Assembly (NCBI GenBank): GCA_950022655.1
Contig: OX465583.1
Coordinates: 16,391,298-16,455,297, forward strand
DNA: 64,000 nt
Source: Alentia gelatinosa
Lineage: Eukaryota; Annelida; Polychaeta; Phyllodocida; Polynoidae
Reading direction: 5' to 3'
The notes beneath the pieces were generated by a model. The model was not told the origin of the DNA and did no database searches. It was given only the letters and a program-made list of their open reading frames with translations. A program made the position numbers and the translations under genes. Positions 1 through 10,033 of the stretch are shown in pieces (the stretch's first letter is position 1; every line of letters starts with the position of its first letter).

Positions 1-11
1 GGCTCGCGGGA
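1..11 (+). tRNA. tRNA-Tyr: tRNA-Tyr, 3' end only (cut by window edge)
   Basis: These are the last T-stem bases, the 3' acceptor strand and discriminator A of a tRNA-Tyr copy. The rest lies left of the window. An S spacer follows. Confidence 0.85.
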
Positions 12-193
12 GACACAGACACTCTTTTCATTTTCTAGGCATTCATTACCATCTGTGGTAGTTGTTCATTGGAGTATGTTTATCCCTTATTCTAGTAGAT
101 TATACCACCCTCTATTCATCATAAATGATAAAATAGATTGCATGTTTCATTAGGTGCATGAGAAATTTCTAAATGATTGGATAGAATCGATTT

Positions 194-220
194 CTAAACT
201 AAATCTCAATTTTAGTTTAG
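194..220 (+). repeat. Mid-spacer inverted repeat (example)
   Basis: CTAAACTAAA and TTTAGTTTAG are perfect 10-bp arms around a 7-nt loop. They are intact in L spacers. In most S spacers the right arm reads tttgtgtag, which weakens the pairing. Function unknown. Confidence 0.75.
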
Positions 221-235
221 TTATTATCACTGCTT

Positions 236-256
236 CTCATAAGAAATTCTTGTGAG
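236..256 (+). repeat. Third spacer hairpin (example)
   Basis: CTCATAAG and CTTGTGAG pair at all eight positions if one U-G wobble is allowed, around a 5-nt loop. Present in nearly every L and S unit; a few copies (28240s, 61154, 57402) carry changes in the left arm. Function unknown. Confidence 0.65.
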
Positions 257-290
257 GGATTTGTTTGAAGAAAAATATGTCTGGTCTGAG

Positions 291-300
291 TATTATATCA
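291..300 (+). promoter_or_regulatory. TATA-like upstream element (example)
   Basis: TATTATATCA lies 29-38 bp before the tRNA start and is kept at the same place in nearly every unit. This is the spacing at which TFIIIB/TBP sits on pol III genes, so it may help start-site choice. The role is inferred. Confidence 0.5.
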
Positions 301-312
301 CCTCATGTGATA
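296..312 (+). repeat. Upstream inverted repeat (example)
   Basis: TATCAC and GTGATA are perfect 6-bp arms around a 5-nt loop, 17-33 bp before the tRNA gene. It is present in almost all units; a few have one arm base changed (for example at about 27060, where cctcat becomes cttat in the loop). The non-LTR element inserted inside the right arm of one such repeat. Confidence 0.7.
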
Positions 313-328
313 GTGACTGGAAGGTGGA

Positions 329-422
329 CCCGTGATAGCTCAGTTGGTAGAGCGGAGGACTGTAGTGGTTCAACAACACACCTGACATCCTTAGGTCGCT
401 GGTTCGACTCCGGCTCGCGGGA
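329..422 (+). tRNA. tRNA-Tyr: tRNA-Tyr(GTA) with 21-nt intron, reference copy
   Basis: Carries tyrosine to UAU/UAC codons. Acceptor stem CCCGTGA/TCGCGGG has seven pairs including one U5-G68 wobble, with C1-G72 and discriminator A73, the eukaryotic tyrosine identity pattern. D stem GCTC/GAGC, anticodon stem GAGGA/TCCTT with anticodon GTA at 362-364, T stem GCTGG/CCGGC, loop TTCGACT. A 21-nt intron (366-386) follows G37, the usual eukaryotic site. Intron G at -3 from the 3' splice site can pair with C32 (the A-I pair needed by tRNA splicing endonuclease). The A box (TAGCTCAGTTGG) and B box (GGTTCGACTCC) are intact. No CCA is encoded. A T6 terminator lies 11 bp downstream. An L spacer follows. 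Confidence 0.98.
366..386 (+). other. tRNA-Tyr intron, reference copy
   Basis: 21-nt intron between positions 37 and 38 of the tRNA. Its length and 3' end (ctgac before A38) are the same in all full copies. Single-base variants occur at intron positions 6, 12, 13, 14, 15 and 16, but the -3 G is kept. In yeast the tRNA-Tyr intron is required for pseudouridine 35, a possible reason for its retention here (inference). Confidence 0.9.
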
Positions 423-432
423 GACACAAACA

Positions 433-443
433 TTTTTTCTTTT
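433..443 (+). terminator. Pol III terminator, L type (example)
   Basis: T6 at 433-438, 11 bp after the discriminator base, followed by C and a T4 run at 440-443. Found after every L-type gene. Strong by the usual pol III rule (four or more T on the coding strand). Confidence 0.9.
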
Positions 444-748
444 ACAAACCATTTTCTAAGCATTCATTTTCTCTTGTGGTAGTTGTTATCGGGATATGGT
501 AATCCCTTGTTCTAGTCGATAATACAACCCTCTATTTATCATTAGTAATAATATTGATTGCACAAATCATTAGATGTATTAGAAATTTCTAAATAAGTGG
601 ATAGAATCGATTTCTAAACTAAATCTCAATTTTAGTTTAGTTATTATCACTTCTTCTCATAAGAAATTCTTGTGAGGGATTTGTTTGAAGAAAAATATGT
701 CTGGTCTGAGTATTATATCACCTCATGTGATAGTGACTGGAAGGTGGA

Positions 749-842
749 CCCATGATAGCTCAGTTGGTAGAGTGGAGGACTGTAGTGGTTCAACAACACA
801 CCTGACATCCTTAGGTCGCTGGTTTGACTCCGGCTCGCGGGA
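749..842 (+). tRNA. tRNA-Tyr: tRNA-Tyr, degenerate copy
   Basis: G4A breaks the pair with C69, C25T gives a G-U wobble in the D stem, and C56T changes an invariant T-loop and B-box base. Transcription and folding are probably weakened. L spacer. Confidence 0.75.
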
Positions 843-1168
843 GACACAAACACTTTTTCTTTTACAAACCATTTTCTAAGCATTCATTTTCTCTTGTGGT
901 AGTTGTTATCGGGATATGGTAATCCCCTGTTCTAGTCGATAATACAACCCTCTATTTATCATTAGTAATAATATAGATTGCACAACTCATTAGATGTATT
1001 AGAAATTTCTAAATAAGTGGATAGAATCGATTTCTAAACTAAATCTCAATTTTAGTTTAGTTATTATCACTTCTTCTCATAAGAAATTCTTGTGAGGGAT
1101 TTGTTTGAAGAAAAATATGTCTGGTCTGAGTATTATATCACCTCATGTGATAGTGACTGGAAGGTGGA

Positions 1169-1260
1169 CCCGTGATAGCTCATGGTAGAGCGGAGGACTG
1201 TAGTGGTTCAACAACGCACCTGACATCCTTAGGTCGCTGGTTCGACTCCGGCTCGCGGGA
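1169..1260 (+). tRNA. tRNA-Tyr: tRNA-Tyr with 2-nt D-loop deletion
   Basis: 92 bp. The D loop lost GT (including position 15 or its equivalent) inside the A box, and the intron has A13G. Other stems are intact. May be a pseudogene. L spacer. Confidence 0.7.
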
Positions 1261-1586
1261 GACACAAACATTTTTTCTTTTACAAACCATTTTCCAAGCA
1301 TTCATTTCCTCTTGTGGTAGTTGTTATCGGGATATGGTAATCCCTTGTTCTAGTCGATAATACAACCCTCTATTTATCATTAGTAATAATATAGATTGCA
1401 CAACTCATTAGATGTATTAGAAATTTCTAAATAAGTGGATAGAATCGATTTCTAAACTAAATCTCAATTTTAGTTTAGTTATTATCACTGCTTCTCATAA
1501 GAAATTCTTGTGAGGGATTTGTTTGAAGAAAAATATGTCTGGTCTGAGTATTATATCACCTCATGTGATAGTGACTGGAAGGTGGA

Positions 1587-1680
1587 CCCGTGATAGCTCA
1601 GTTGGTAGAGCGGAGGACTGTAGTGGTTCAACAACACACCTGACATCCTTAGGTCGCTGGTTCGACTCCGGCTCGCGGGA
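1587..1680 (+). tRNA. tRNA-Tyr: tRNA-Tyr
   Basis: Consensus sequence; L spacer. Partner of 6598 in the 5-kb repeat. Confidence 0.97.
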
Positions 1681-2006
1681 GACACAAACATTTTTTCTTT
1701 TACAAACCATTTTCTAAGCATTCATTTCCTCTTGTGGTAGTTGTTATCAGGATATGGTAATCCCTTGTTCTAGTCGATAATACAACCCTCTATTTATCAT
1801 TAGTAATAATATAGATTGCACAACTCATTAGATGTATTAGAAATTTCTAAATAAGTGGATAGAATCGATTTCTAAACTAAATCTCAATTTTAGTTTAGTT
1901 ATTATCACTTCTTCTCATAAGAAATTCTTGTGAGGGATTTGTTTGAAGAAAAATATGTCTGGTCTGAGTATTATATCACCTCATGTGATAGTCACTGGAA
2001 GGTGGA

Positions 2007-2100
2007 CCCGTGATAGCTCAGTTGGTAGAGCGGAGGACTGTAGTGGTTCAACAACACACCTGACATCCTTAGGTCGCTGGTTCGACTCCGGCTCGCGGGA
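2007..2100 (+). tRNA. tRNA-Tyr: tRNA-Tyr
   Basis: Consensus gene; upstream flank reads gtcactgg and the L spacer carries gttaaaggg. Partner of 7018. Confidence 0.97.
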
Positions 2101-2426
2101 GACACAAACATTTTTTCTTTTACAAACCATTTTCTAAGCATTCATTTCCTCTTGTGGTAGTTGTTAAAGGGATATGGTAATCCCTTGTTCTAGTCGATAA
2201 TACAACCCTCTATTTATCATTAGTAATAATAAAGATTGCACAACTCATTAGATGTATTAGAAATTTCTAAATAAGTGGATAGAATCGATTTCTAAACTAA
2301 ATCTCAATTTTAGTTTAGTTATTATCACTTCTTCTCATAAGAAATTCTTGTGAGGGATTTGTTTGAAGAAAAATATGTCTGGTCTGAGTATTATATCACC
2401 TCATGTGATAGTGACTGGAAGGTGGA

Positions 2427-2520
2427 CCCGTGATAGCTCAGTTGGTAGAGCGGAGGACTGTAGTGGTTCAACAACACACCTGACATCCTTAGGTAGCTGG
2501 TTCGACTCCGGCTCGCGGGA
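2427..2520 (+). tRNA. tRNA-Tyr: tRNA-Tyr, C48A
   Basis: C48A breaks the G15-C48 tertiary pair; all stems intact. L spacer. Partner of 7438. Confidence 0.9.
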
Positions 2521-2846
2521 AACACAAACATTTTTTCTTTTACAAACCATTTTCTAAGCATTCATTTCCTCTTGTGGTAGTTGTTATCGGGATATGGTAA
2601 TCCCTTGTTCTAGTCGATAATACAACCCTCTATTTATCATTAGTAATAATATAGATTGCACAACTCATTAGATGTATTAGAAATTTCTAAATAAGTGGAT
2701 AGAATCGATTTCTAAACTAAATCTCAATTTTAGTTTAGTTATTATCACTTCTTCTCATAAGAAATTCTTGTGAGGGATTTGTTTGAAGAAAAATATGTCT
2801 GGTCTGAGTATTATATCACCTCATGTGATAGTGACTGGAAGGTGAA

Positions 2847-2940
2847 CCCGTGATAGCTCAGTTGGTAGAGCGGAGGACTGTAGTGGTTCAACAACACACC
2901 TGACATCCTTAGGTCGCTGGTTCGACTCCGGCTCGCGGGA
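2847..2940 (+). tRNA. tRNA-Tyr: tRNA-Tyr
   Basis: Consensus gene with upstream flank ggtgaa instead of ggtgga. L spacer. Partner of 7858. Confidence 0.97.
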
Positions 2941-3266
2941 GACACAAACATTTTTTCTTTTACAAACCATTTTCTAAGCATTCATTTCCTCTTGTGGTAG
3001 TTGTTATCGGGATATGGTAATCCCTTGTTCTAGTCGATAATACAACCCTCTATTTATCATTAGTAATAATATAGATTGCACAACTCATTAGATGTATTAG
3101 AAATTTCTAAATAAGTGGATAGAATCGATTTCTAAACTAAATCTCAATTTTAGTTTAGTTATTATCACTTCTTCTCGTAAGAAATTCTTGTGAGGGATTT
3201 GTTTGAAGAAAAATATGCCTGGTCTGAGTATTATATCACCTCATGTGATAGTGACTGGAAGGTGGA

Positions 3267-3360
3267 CCCGTGATAGCTCAGTTGGTAGAGCGGAGGACTG
3301 TAGTGGTTCAACAACACACCTGACATCCTTAGGTCGCTGGTTCGACTCCGGCTCGCGGGA
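3267..3360 (+). tRNA. tRNA-Tyr: tRNA-Tyr
   Basis: Consensus gene; flank atgcctgg upstream. L spacer. Partner of 8278. Confidence 0.97.
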
Positions 3361-3686
3361 GACACAAACATTTTTTCTTTTACAAACCATTTTCTAAGCA
3401 TTCATTTCCTCTTGTGGTAGTTGTTATCGGGATATGGTAATCCCTTGTTCTAGTCGATAATACAACCCTCTATTTATCATTAGTATTAATATAGATTGCA
3501 CAACTCATTAGATGTATTAGAAATTTCTAAATAAGTGGATAGAATCGATTTCTAAACTAAATCTCAATTTTAGTTTAGTTATTATCACTTCTTCTCATAA
3601 GAAATTCTTGTGAGGGATTTGTTTGAAGAAAAATATGTCTGGTCTGAGTATTATATCACCTCATGTGATAGTGACTGGAAGGTGGA

Positions 3687-3780
3687 CCCGTGATAGCTCA
3701 GTTGGTAGAGCGGAGGACTGTAGTGGTTCAACAACACACCTGACATCCTTAGGTCGCTGGTTCGACTCCGGCTCGCGGGA
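3687..3780 (+). tRNA. tRNA-Tyr: tRNA-Tyr
   Basis: Consensus gene; first complete S-type unit of the window. Confidence 0.97.
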
Positions 3781-3793
3781 GACACAGACACTC

Positions 3794-3803
3794 TTTTCAT
3801 TTT
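3794..3803 (+). terminator. Pol III terminator, S type (example)
   Basis: Two T4 runs (3794-3797 and 3800-3803) starting 14 bp after the gene. Found after every S-type gene. Weaker than the T6 of L units, so read-through may be higher. Confidence 0.8.
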
Positions 3804-4097
3804 CTAGGCATTCATTACCTTCTGTGGTAGTTGTTCATCGGGGTATGGTTATCCCTTATTCTAGTAGATTATACCACCCTCTATTCATCATAAATGATAA
3901 AATAGATTGAATGTTTCATTAGGTGCATGAGAAATTTCTAAATGATTGGATAGAATCGATTTCTAAACTAAATCTCAATTTTTGTGTAGTTATTATCACT
4001 GCTTCTCATAAGAAATTCTTGTGAGGGATTTGTTTGAAGAAAAATATGTCTAGTCTGAGTATTATATCACCTCATGTGATAGTGACTGGAAGGTGGA

Positions 4098-4191
4098 CCC
4101 GTGATAGCTCAGTTGGTAGAGCGGAGGACTGTAGTGGTTCAACAACACACCTGACATCCTTAGGTCGCTGGTTCGACTCCGGCTCGCGGGA
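4098..4191 (+). tRNA. tRNA-Tyr: tRNA-Tyr
   Basis: Consensus; L spacer. Partner of 9109. Confidence 0.97.
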
Positions 4192-4517
4192 GACACAAAC
4201 ATTTTTTCTTTTACAAACCATTTTCTAAGCATTCATTTCCTCTTGTGGTAGTTGTTATCGGGATATGGTAATCCCTTGTTCTAGTCGATAATACAACCCT
4301 CTATTTATCATTAGTAATAATATAGATTGCACAACTCATTAGATGTATTAGAAATTTCTAAATAAGTGGATAGAATCGATTTCTAAACTAAATCTCAATT
4401 TTAGTTTAGTTATTATCACTTCTTCTCATAAGAAATTCTTGTGAGGGATTTGTTTGAAGAAAAATATGTTTGGTCTGAGTATTATATCACCTCATGTGAT
4501 AGTGACTGGAAGGTGGA

Positions 4518-4611
4518 CCCGTGATAGCTCAGTTGGTAGAGCGGAGGACTGTAGTGGTTCAACAACACACCTGACATCCTTAGGTCGCTGGTTCGACTCC
4601 GGCTCGCGGGA
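4518..4611 (+). tRNA. tRNA-Tyr: tRNA-Tyr
   Basis: Consensus; S spacer with gagaaatatt variant. Partner of 9529. Confidence 0.97.
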
Positions 4612-4928
4612 GACACAGACACTCTTTTCATTTTCTAGGCATTCTTTACCTTCTGTGGTAGTTGTTCATCGGGGTATGGTTATCCCTTATTCTAGTAGAT
4701 TATACCACCCTCTATTCATCATAAATGATAAAATAGATTGCATGTTTCATTAGGTGCATGAGAAATATTTAAATGATTGGATAGAATCGATTTCTAAACT
4801 AAATCTCAATTTTTGTGTAGTTATTATCACTTCTTCTCATAAGAAATTCTTGTGAGGGATTTGTTTGAAGAAAAATATGTCTAGTCTGAGTATTATATCA
4901 CCTCATGTGATAGTGACTGGAAGGTGGA

Positions 4929-5022
4929 CCCGTGATAGCTCAGTTGGTAGAGCGGAGGACTGTAGTGGTTCAACAACACACCTGACATCCTTAGGTCGCT
5001 GGTTCGACTCCGGCTCGCGGGA
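4929..5022 (+). tRNA. tRNA-Tyr: tRNA-Tyr
   Basis: Consensus; S spacer with an L-type right arm in its mid-spacer repeat (mosaic). Junction of the two 5-kb copies. Confidence 0.97.
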
Positions 5023-5339
5023 GACACAGACACTCTTTTCATTTTCTAGGCATTCATTACCATCTGTGGTAGTTGTTCATTGGAGTATGTTTATCCCTTA
5101 TTCTAGTAGATTATACCACCCTCTATTCATCATAAATGATAAAATAGATTGCATGTTTCATTAGGTGCATGAGAAATTTCTAAATGATTGGATAGAATCG
5201 ATTTCTAAACTAAATCTCAATTTTAGTTTAGTTATTATCACTGCTTCTCATAAGAAATTCTTGTGAGGGATTTGTTTGAAGAAAAATATGTCTGGTCTGA
5301 GTATTATATCACCTCATGTGATAGTGACTGGAAGGTGGA

Positions 5340-5433
5340 CCCGTGATAGCTCAGTTGGTAGAGCGGAGGACTGTAGTGGTTCAACAACACACCTGACATC
5401 CTTAGGTCGCTGGTTCGACTCCGGCTCGCGGGA
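5340..5433 (+). tRNA. tRNA-Tyr: tRNA-Tyr
   Basis: Consensus; L spacer. Partner of 329. Confidence 0.97.
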
Positions 5434-5759
5434 GACACAAACATTTTTTCTTTTACAAACCATTTTCTAAGCATTCATTTTCTCTTGTGGTAGTTGTTAT
5501 CGGGATATGGTAATCCCTTGTTCTAGTCGATAATACAACCCTCTATTTATCATTAGTAATAATATTGATTGCACAAATCATTAGATGTATTAGAAATTTC
5601 TAAATAAGTGGATAGAATCGATTTCTAAACTAAATCTCAATTTTAGTTTAGTTATTATCACTTCTTCTCATAAGAAATTCTTGTGAGGGATTTGTTTGAA
5701 GAAAAATATGTCTGGTCTGAGTATTATATCACCTCATGTGATAGTGACTGGAAGGTGGA

Positions 5760-5853
5760 CCCATAATAGCTCAGTTGGTAGAGTGGAGGACTGTAGTGGT
5801 TCAACAACACACCTGACATCCTTAGGTCGCTGGTTTGACTCCGGCTCGCGGGA
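5760..5853 (+). tRNA. tRNA-Tyr: tRNA-Tyr, degenerate copy
   Basis: As 749 (G4A, C25T, C56T) plus G6A, so two acceptor-stem mismatches. Likely non-functional. L spacer. Confidence 0.7.
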
Positions 5854-6179
5854 GACACAAACACTTTTTCTTTTACAAACCATTTTCTAAGCATTCATTT
5901 TCTCTTGTGGTAGTTGTTATCGGGATATGGTAATCCCCTGTTCTAGTCGATAATACAACCCTCTATTTATCATTAGTAATAATATAGATTGCACAACTCA
6001 TTAGATGTATTAGAAATTTCTAAATAAGTGGATAGAATCGATTTCTAAACTAAATCTCAATTTTAGTTTAGTTATTATCACTTCTTCTCATAAGAAATTC
6101 TTGTGAGGGATTTGTTTGAAGAAAAATATGTCTGGTCTGAGTATTATATCACCTCATGTGATAGTGACTGGAAGGTGGA

Positions 6180-6271
6180 CCCGTGATAGCTCATGGTAGA
6201 GCGGAGGACTGTAGTGGTTCAACAACGCACCTGACATCCTTAGGTCGCTGGTTCGACTCCGGCTCGCGGGA
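6180..6271 (+). tRNA. tRNA-Tyr: tRNA-Tyr with 2-nt D-loop deletion
   Basis: Same deletion and intron A13G as 1169. Possible pseudogene. L spacer. Confidence 0.7.
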
Positions 6272-6597
6272 GACACAAACATTTTTTCTTTTACAAACCA
6301 TTTTCCAAGCATTCATTTCCTCTTGTGGTAGTTGTTATCGGGATATGGTAATCCCTTGTTCTAGTCGATAATACAACCCTCTATTTATCATTAGTAATAA
6401 TATAGATTGCACAACTCATTAGATGTATTAGAAATTTCTAAATAAGTGGATAGAATCGATTTCTAAACTAAATCTCAATTTTAGTTTAGTTATTATCACT
6501 TCTTCTCATAAGAAATTCTTGTGAGGGATTTGTTTGAAGAAAAATATGTCTGGTCTGAGTATTATATCACCTCATGTGATAGTGACTGGAAGGTGGA

Positions 6598-6691
6598 CCC
6601 GTGATAGCTCAGTTGGTAGAGCGGAGGACTGTAGTGGTTCAACAACACACCTGACATCCTTAGGTCGCTGGTTCGACTCCGGCTCGCGGGA
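6598..6691 (+). tRNA. tRNA-Tyr: tRNA-Tyr
   Basis: Consensus; L spacer. Confidence 0.97.
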
Positions 6692-7017
6692 GACACAAAC
6701 ATTTTTTCTTTTACAAACCATTTTCTAAGCATTCATTTCCTCTTGTGGTAGTTGTTATCAGGATATGGTAATCCCTTGTTCTAGTCGATAATACAACCCT
6801 CTATTTATCATTAGTAATAATATAGATTGCACAACTCATTAGATGTATTAGAAATTTCTAAATAAGTGGATAGAATCGATTTCTAAACTAAATCTCAATT
6901 TTAGTTTAGTTATTATCACTTCTTCTCATAAGAAATTCTTGTGAGGGATTTGTTTGAAGAAAAATATGTCTGGTCTGAGTATTATATCACCTCATGTGAT
7001 AGTCACTGGAAGGTGGA

Positions 7018-7111
7018 CCCGTGATAGCTCAGTTGGTAGAGCGGAGGACTGTAGTGGTTCAACAACACACCTGACATCCTTAGGTCGCTGGTTCGACTCC
7101 GGCTCGCGGGA
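7018..7111 (+). tRNA. tRNA-Tyr: tRNA-Tyr
   Basis: Consensus; L spacer with gttaaaggg. Confidence 0.97.
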
Positions 7112-7437
7112 GACACAAACATTTTTTCTTTTACAAACCATTTTCTAAGCATTCATTTCCTCTTGTGGTAGTTGTTAAAGGGATATGGTAATCCCTTGTT
7201 CTAGTCGATAATACAACCCTCTATTTATCATTAGTAATAATAAAGATTGCACAACTCATTAGATGTATTAGAAATTTCTAAATAAGTGGATAGAATCGAT
7301 TTCTAAACTAAATCTCAATTTTAGTTTAGTTATTATCACTTCTTCTCATAAGAAATTCTTGTGAGGGATTTGTTTGAAGAAAAATATGTCTGGTCTGAGT
7401 ATTATATCACCTCATGTGATAGTGACTGGAAGGTGGA

Positions 7438-7531
7438 CCCGTGATAGCTCAGTTGGTAGAGCGGAGGACTGTAGTGGTTCAACAACACACCTGACATCCT
7501 TAGGTAGCTGGTTCGACTCCGGCTCGCGGGA
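7438..7531 (+). tRNA. tRNA-Tyr: tRNA-Tyr, C48A
   Basis: C48A as in 2427; L spacer. Confidence 0.9.
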
Positions 7532-7857
7532 AACACAAACATTTTTTCTTTTACAAACCATTTTCTAAGCATTCATTTCCTCTTGTGGTAGTTGTTATCG
7601 GGATATGGTAATCCCTTGTTCTAGTCGATAATACAACCCTCTATTTATCATTAGTAATAATATAGATTGCACAACTCATTAGATGTATTAGAAATTTCTA
7701 AATAAGTGGATAGAATCGATTTCTAAACTAAATCTCAATTTTAGTTTAGTTATTATCACTTCTTCTCATAAGAAATTCTTGTGAGGGATTTGTTTGAAGA
7801 AAAATATGTCTGGTCTGAGTATTATATCACCTCATGTGATAGTGACTGGAAGGTGAA

Positions 7858-7951
7858 CCCGTGATAGCTCAGTTGGTAGAGCGGAGGACTGTAGTGGTTC
7901 AACAACACACCTGACATCCTTAGGTCGCTGGTTCGACTCCGGCTCGCGGGA
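7858..7951 (+). tRNA. tRNA-Tyr: tRNA-Tyr
   Basis: Consensus with ggtgaa flank; L spacer. Confidence 0.97.
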
Positions 7952-8277
7952 GACACAAACATTTTTTCTTTTACAAACCATTTTCTAAGCATTCATTTCC
8001 TCTTGTGGTAGTTGTTATCGGGATATGGTAATCCCTTGTTCTAGTCGATAATACAACCCTCTATTTATCATTAGTAATAATATAGATTGCACAACTCATT
8101 AGATGTATTAGAAATTTCTAAATAAGTGGATAGAATCGATTTCTAAACTAAATCTCAATTTTAGTTTAGTTATTATCACTTCTTCTCGTAAGAAATTCTT
8201 GTGAGGGATTTGTTTGAAGAAAAATATGCCTGGTCTGAGTATTATATCACCTCATGTGATAGTGACTGGAAGGTGGA

Positions 8278-8371
8278 CCCGTGATAGCTCAGTTGGTAGA
8301 GCGGAGGACTGTAGTGGTTCAACAACACACCTGACATCCTTAGGTCGCTGGTTCGACTCCGGCTCGCGGGA
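8278..8371 (+). tRNA. tRNA-Tyr: tRNA-Tyr
   Basis: Consensus; L spacer. Confidence 0.97.
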
Positions 8372-8697
8372 GACACAAACATTTTTTCTTTTACAAACCA
8401 TTTTCTAAGCATTCATTTCCTCTTGTGGTAGTTGTTATCGGGATATGGTAATCCCTTGTTCTAGTCGATAATACAACCCTCTATTTATCATTAGTATTAA
8501 TATAGATTGCACAACTCATTAGATGTATTAGAAATTTCTAAATAAGTGGATAGAATCGATTTCTAAACTAAATCTCAATTTTAGTTTAGTTATTATCACT
8601 TCTTCTCATAAGAAATTCTTGTGAGGGATTTGTTTGAAGAAAAATATGTCTGGTCTGAGTATTATATCACCTCATGTGATAGTGACTGGAAGGTGGA

Positions 8698-8791
8698 CCC
8701 GTGATAGCTCAGTTGGTAGAGCGGAGGACTGTAGTGGTTCAACAACACACCTGACATCCTTAGGTCGCTGGTTCGACTCCGGCTCGCGGGA
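8698..8791 (+). tRNA. tRNA-Tyr: tRNA-Tyr
   Basis: Consensus; S spacer. Partner of 3687. Confidence 0.97.
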
Positions 8792-9108
8792 GACACAGAC
8801 ACTCTTTTCATTTTCTAGGCATTCATTACCTTCTGTGGTAGTTGTTCATCGGGGTATGGTTATCCCTTATTCTAGTAGATTATACCACCCTCTATTCATC
8901 ATAAATGATAAAATAGATTGAATGTTTCATTAGGTGCATGAGAAATTTCTAAATGATTGGATAGAATCGATTTCTAAACTAAATCTCAATTTTTGTGTAG
9001 TTATTATCACTGCTTCTCATAAGAAATTCTTGTGAGGGATTTGTTTGAAGAAAAATATGTCTAGTCTGAGTATTATATCACCTCATGTGATAGTGACTGG
9101 AAGGTGGA

Positions 9109-9202
9109 CCCGTGATAGCTCAGTTGGTAGAGCGGAGGACTGTAGTGGTTCAACAACACACCTGACATCCTTAGGTCGCTGGTTCGACTCCGGCTCGCGG
9201 GA
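9109..9202 (+). tRNA. tRNA-Tyr: tRNA-Tyr
   Basis: Consensus; L spacer. Confidence 0.97.
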
Positions 9203-9528
9203 GACACAAACATTTTTTCTTTTACAAACCATTTTCTAAGCATTCATTTCCTCTTGTGGTAGTTGTTATCGGGATATGGTAATCCCTTGTTCTAGTCGAT
9301 AATACAACCCTCTATTTATCATTAGTAATAATATAGATTGCACAACTCATTAGATGTATTAGAAATTTCTAAATAAGTGGATAGAATCGATTTCTAAACT
9401 AAATCTCAATTTTAGTTTAGTTATTATCACTTCTTCTCATAAGAAATTCTTGTGAGGGATTTGTTTGAAGAAAAATATGTTTGGTCTGAGTATTATATCA
9501 CCTCATGTGATAGTGACTGGAAGGTGGA

Positions 9529-9622
9529 CCCGTGATAGCTCAGTTGGTAGAGCGGAGGACTGTAGTGGTTCAACAACACACCTGACATCCTTAGGTCGCT
9601 GGTTCGACTCCGGCTCGCGGGA
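9529..9622 (+). tRNA. tRNA-Tyr: tRNA-Tyr
   Basis: Consensus; S spacer. Confidence 0.97.
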
Positions 9623-9939
9623 GACACAGACACTCTTTTCATTTTCTAGGCATTCTTTACCTTCTGTGGTAGTTGTTCATCGGGGTATGGTTATCCCTTA
9701 TTCTAGTAGATTATACCACCCTCTATTCATCATAAATGATAAAATAGATTGCATGTTTCATTAGGTGCATGAGAAATATTTAAATGATTGGATAGAATCG
9801 ATTTCTAAACTAAATCTCAATTTTTGTGTAGTTATTATCACTTCTTCTCATAAGAAATTCTTGTGAGGGATTTGTTTGAAGAAAAATATGTCTAGTCTGA
9901 GTATTATATCACCTCATGTGATAGTGACTGGAAGGTGGA

Positions 9940-10033
9940 CCCGTGATAGCTCAGTTGGTAGAGCGGAGGACTGTAGTGGTTCAACAACACACCTGACATC
10001 CTTAGGTCGCTGGTTCGACTCCGGCTCGCGGGA
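9940..10033 (+). tRNA. tRNA-Tyr: tRNA-Tyr
   Basis: Consensus; L spacer follows, where partner 4929 has S, so the 5-kb repeat ends here. Confidence 0.97.

Larger units (their letters stand above)
1..10022. repeat. 5,011-bp higher-order repeat, two copies
   Basis: Positions 1-5011 and 5012-10022 match in register, 12 units per copy. Shared marker variants recur 5,011 bp apart: the degenerate gene 749/5760, the 2-bp D-loop deletion 1169/6180, the C48A gene 2427/7438, the spacer variant gttaaaggg at about 2163/7174, and the same order of L and S units. By eye I found only two differences, one in the 749/5760 acceptor stem and one near 1490/6501. The register start is arbitrary because the first copy may extend left of the window. 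Confidence 0.9.

Noticed and set aside
265..459. Recurrent 64-133 aa ORFs starting at TTG in each unit
   Set aside because: They have no ATG at the start, run straight through the tRNA gene and its intron, and exist only because the unit is repeated. Stops appear freely in some units.
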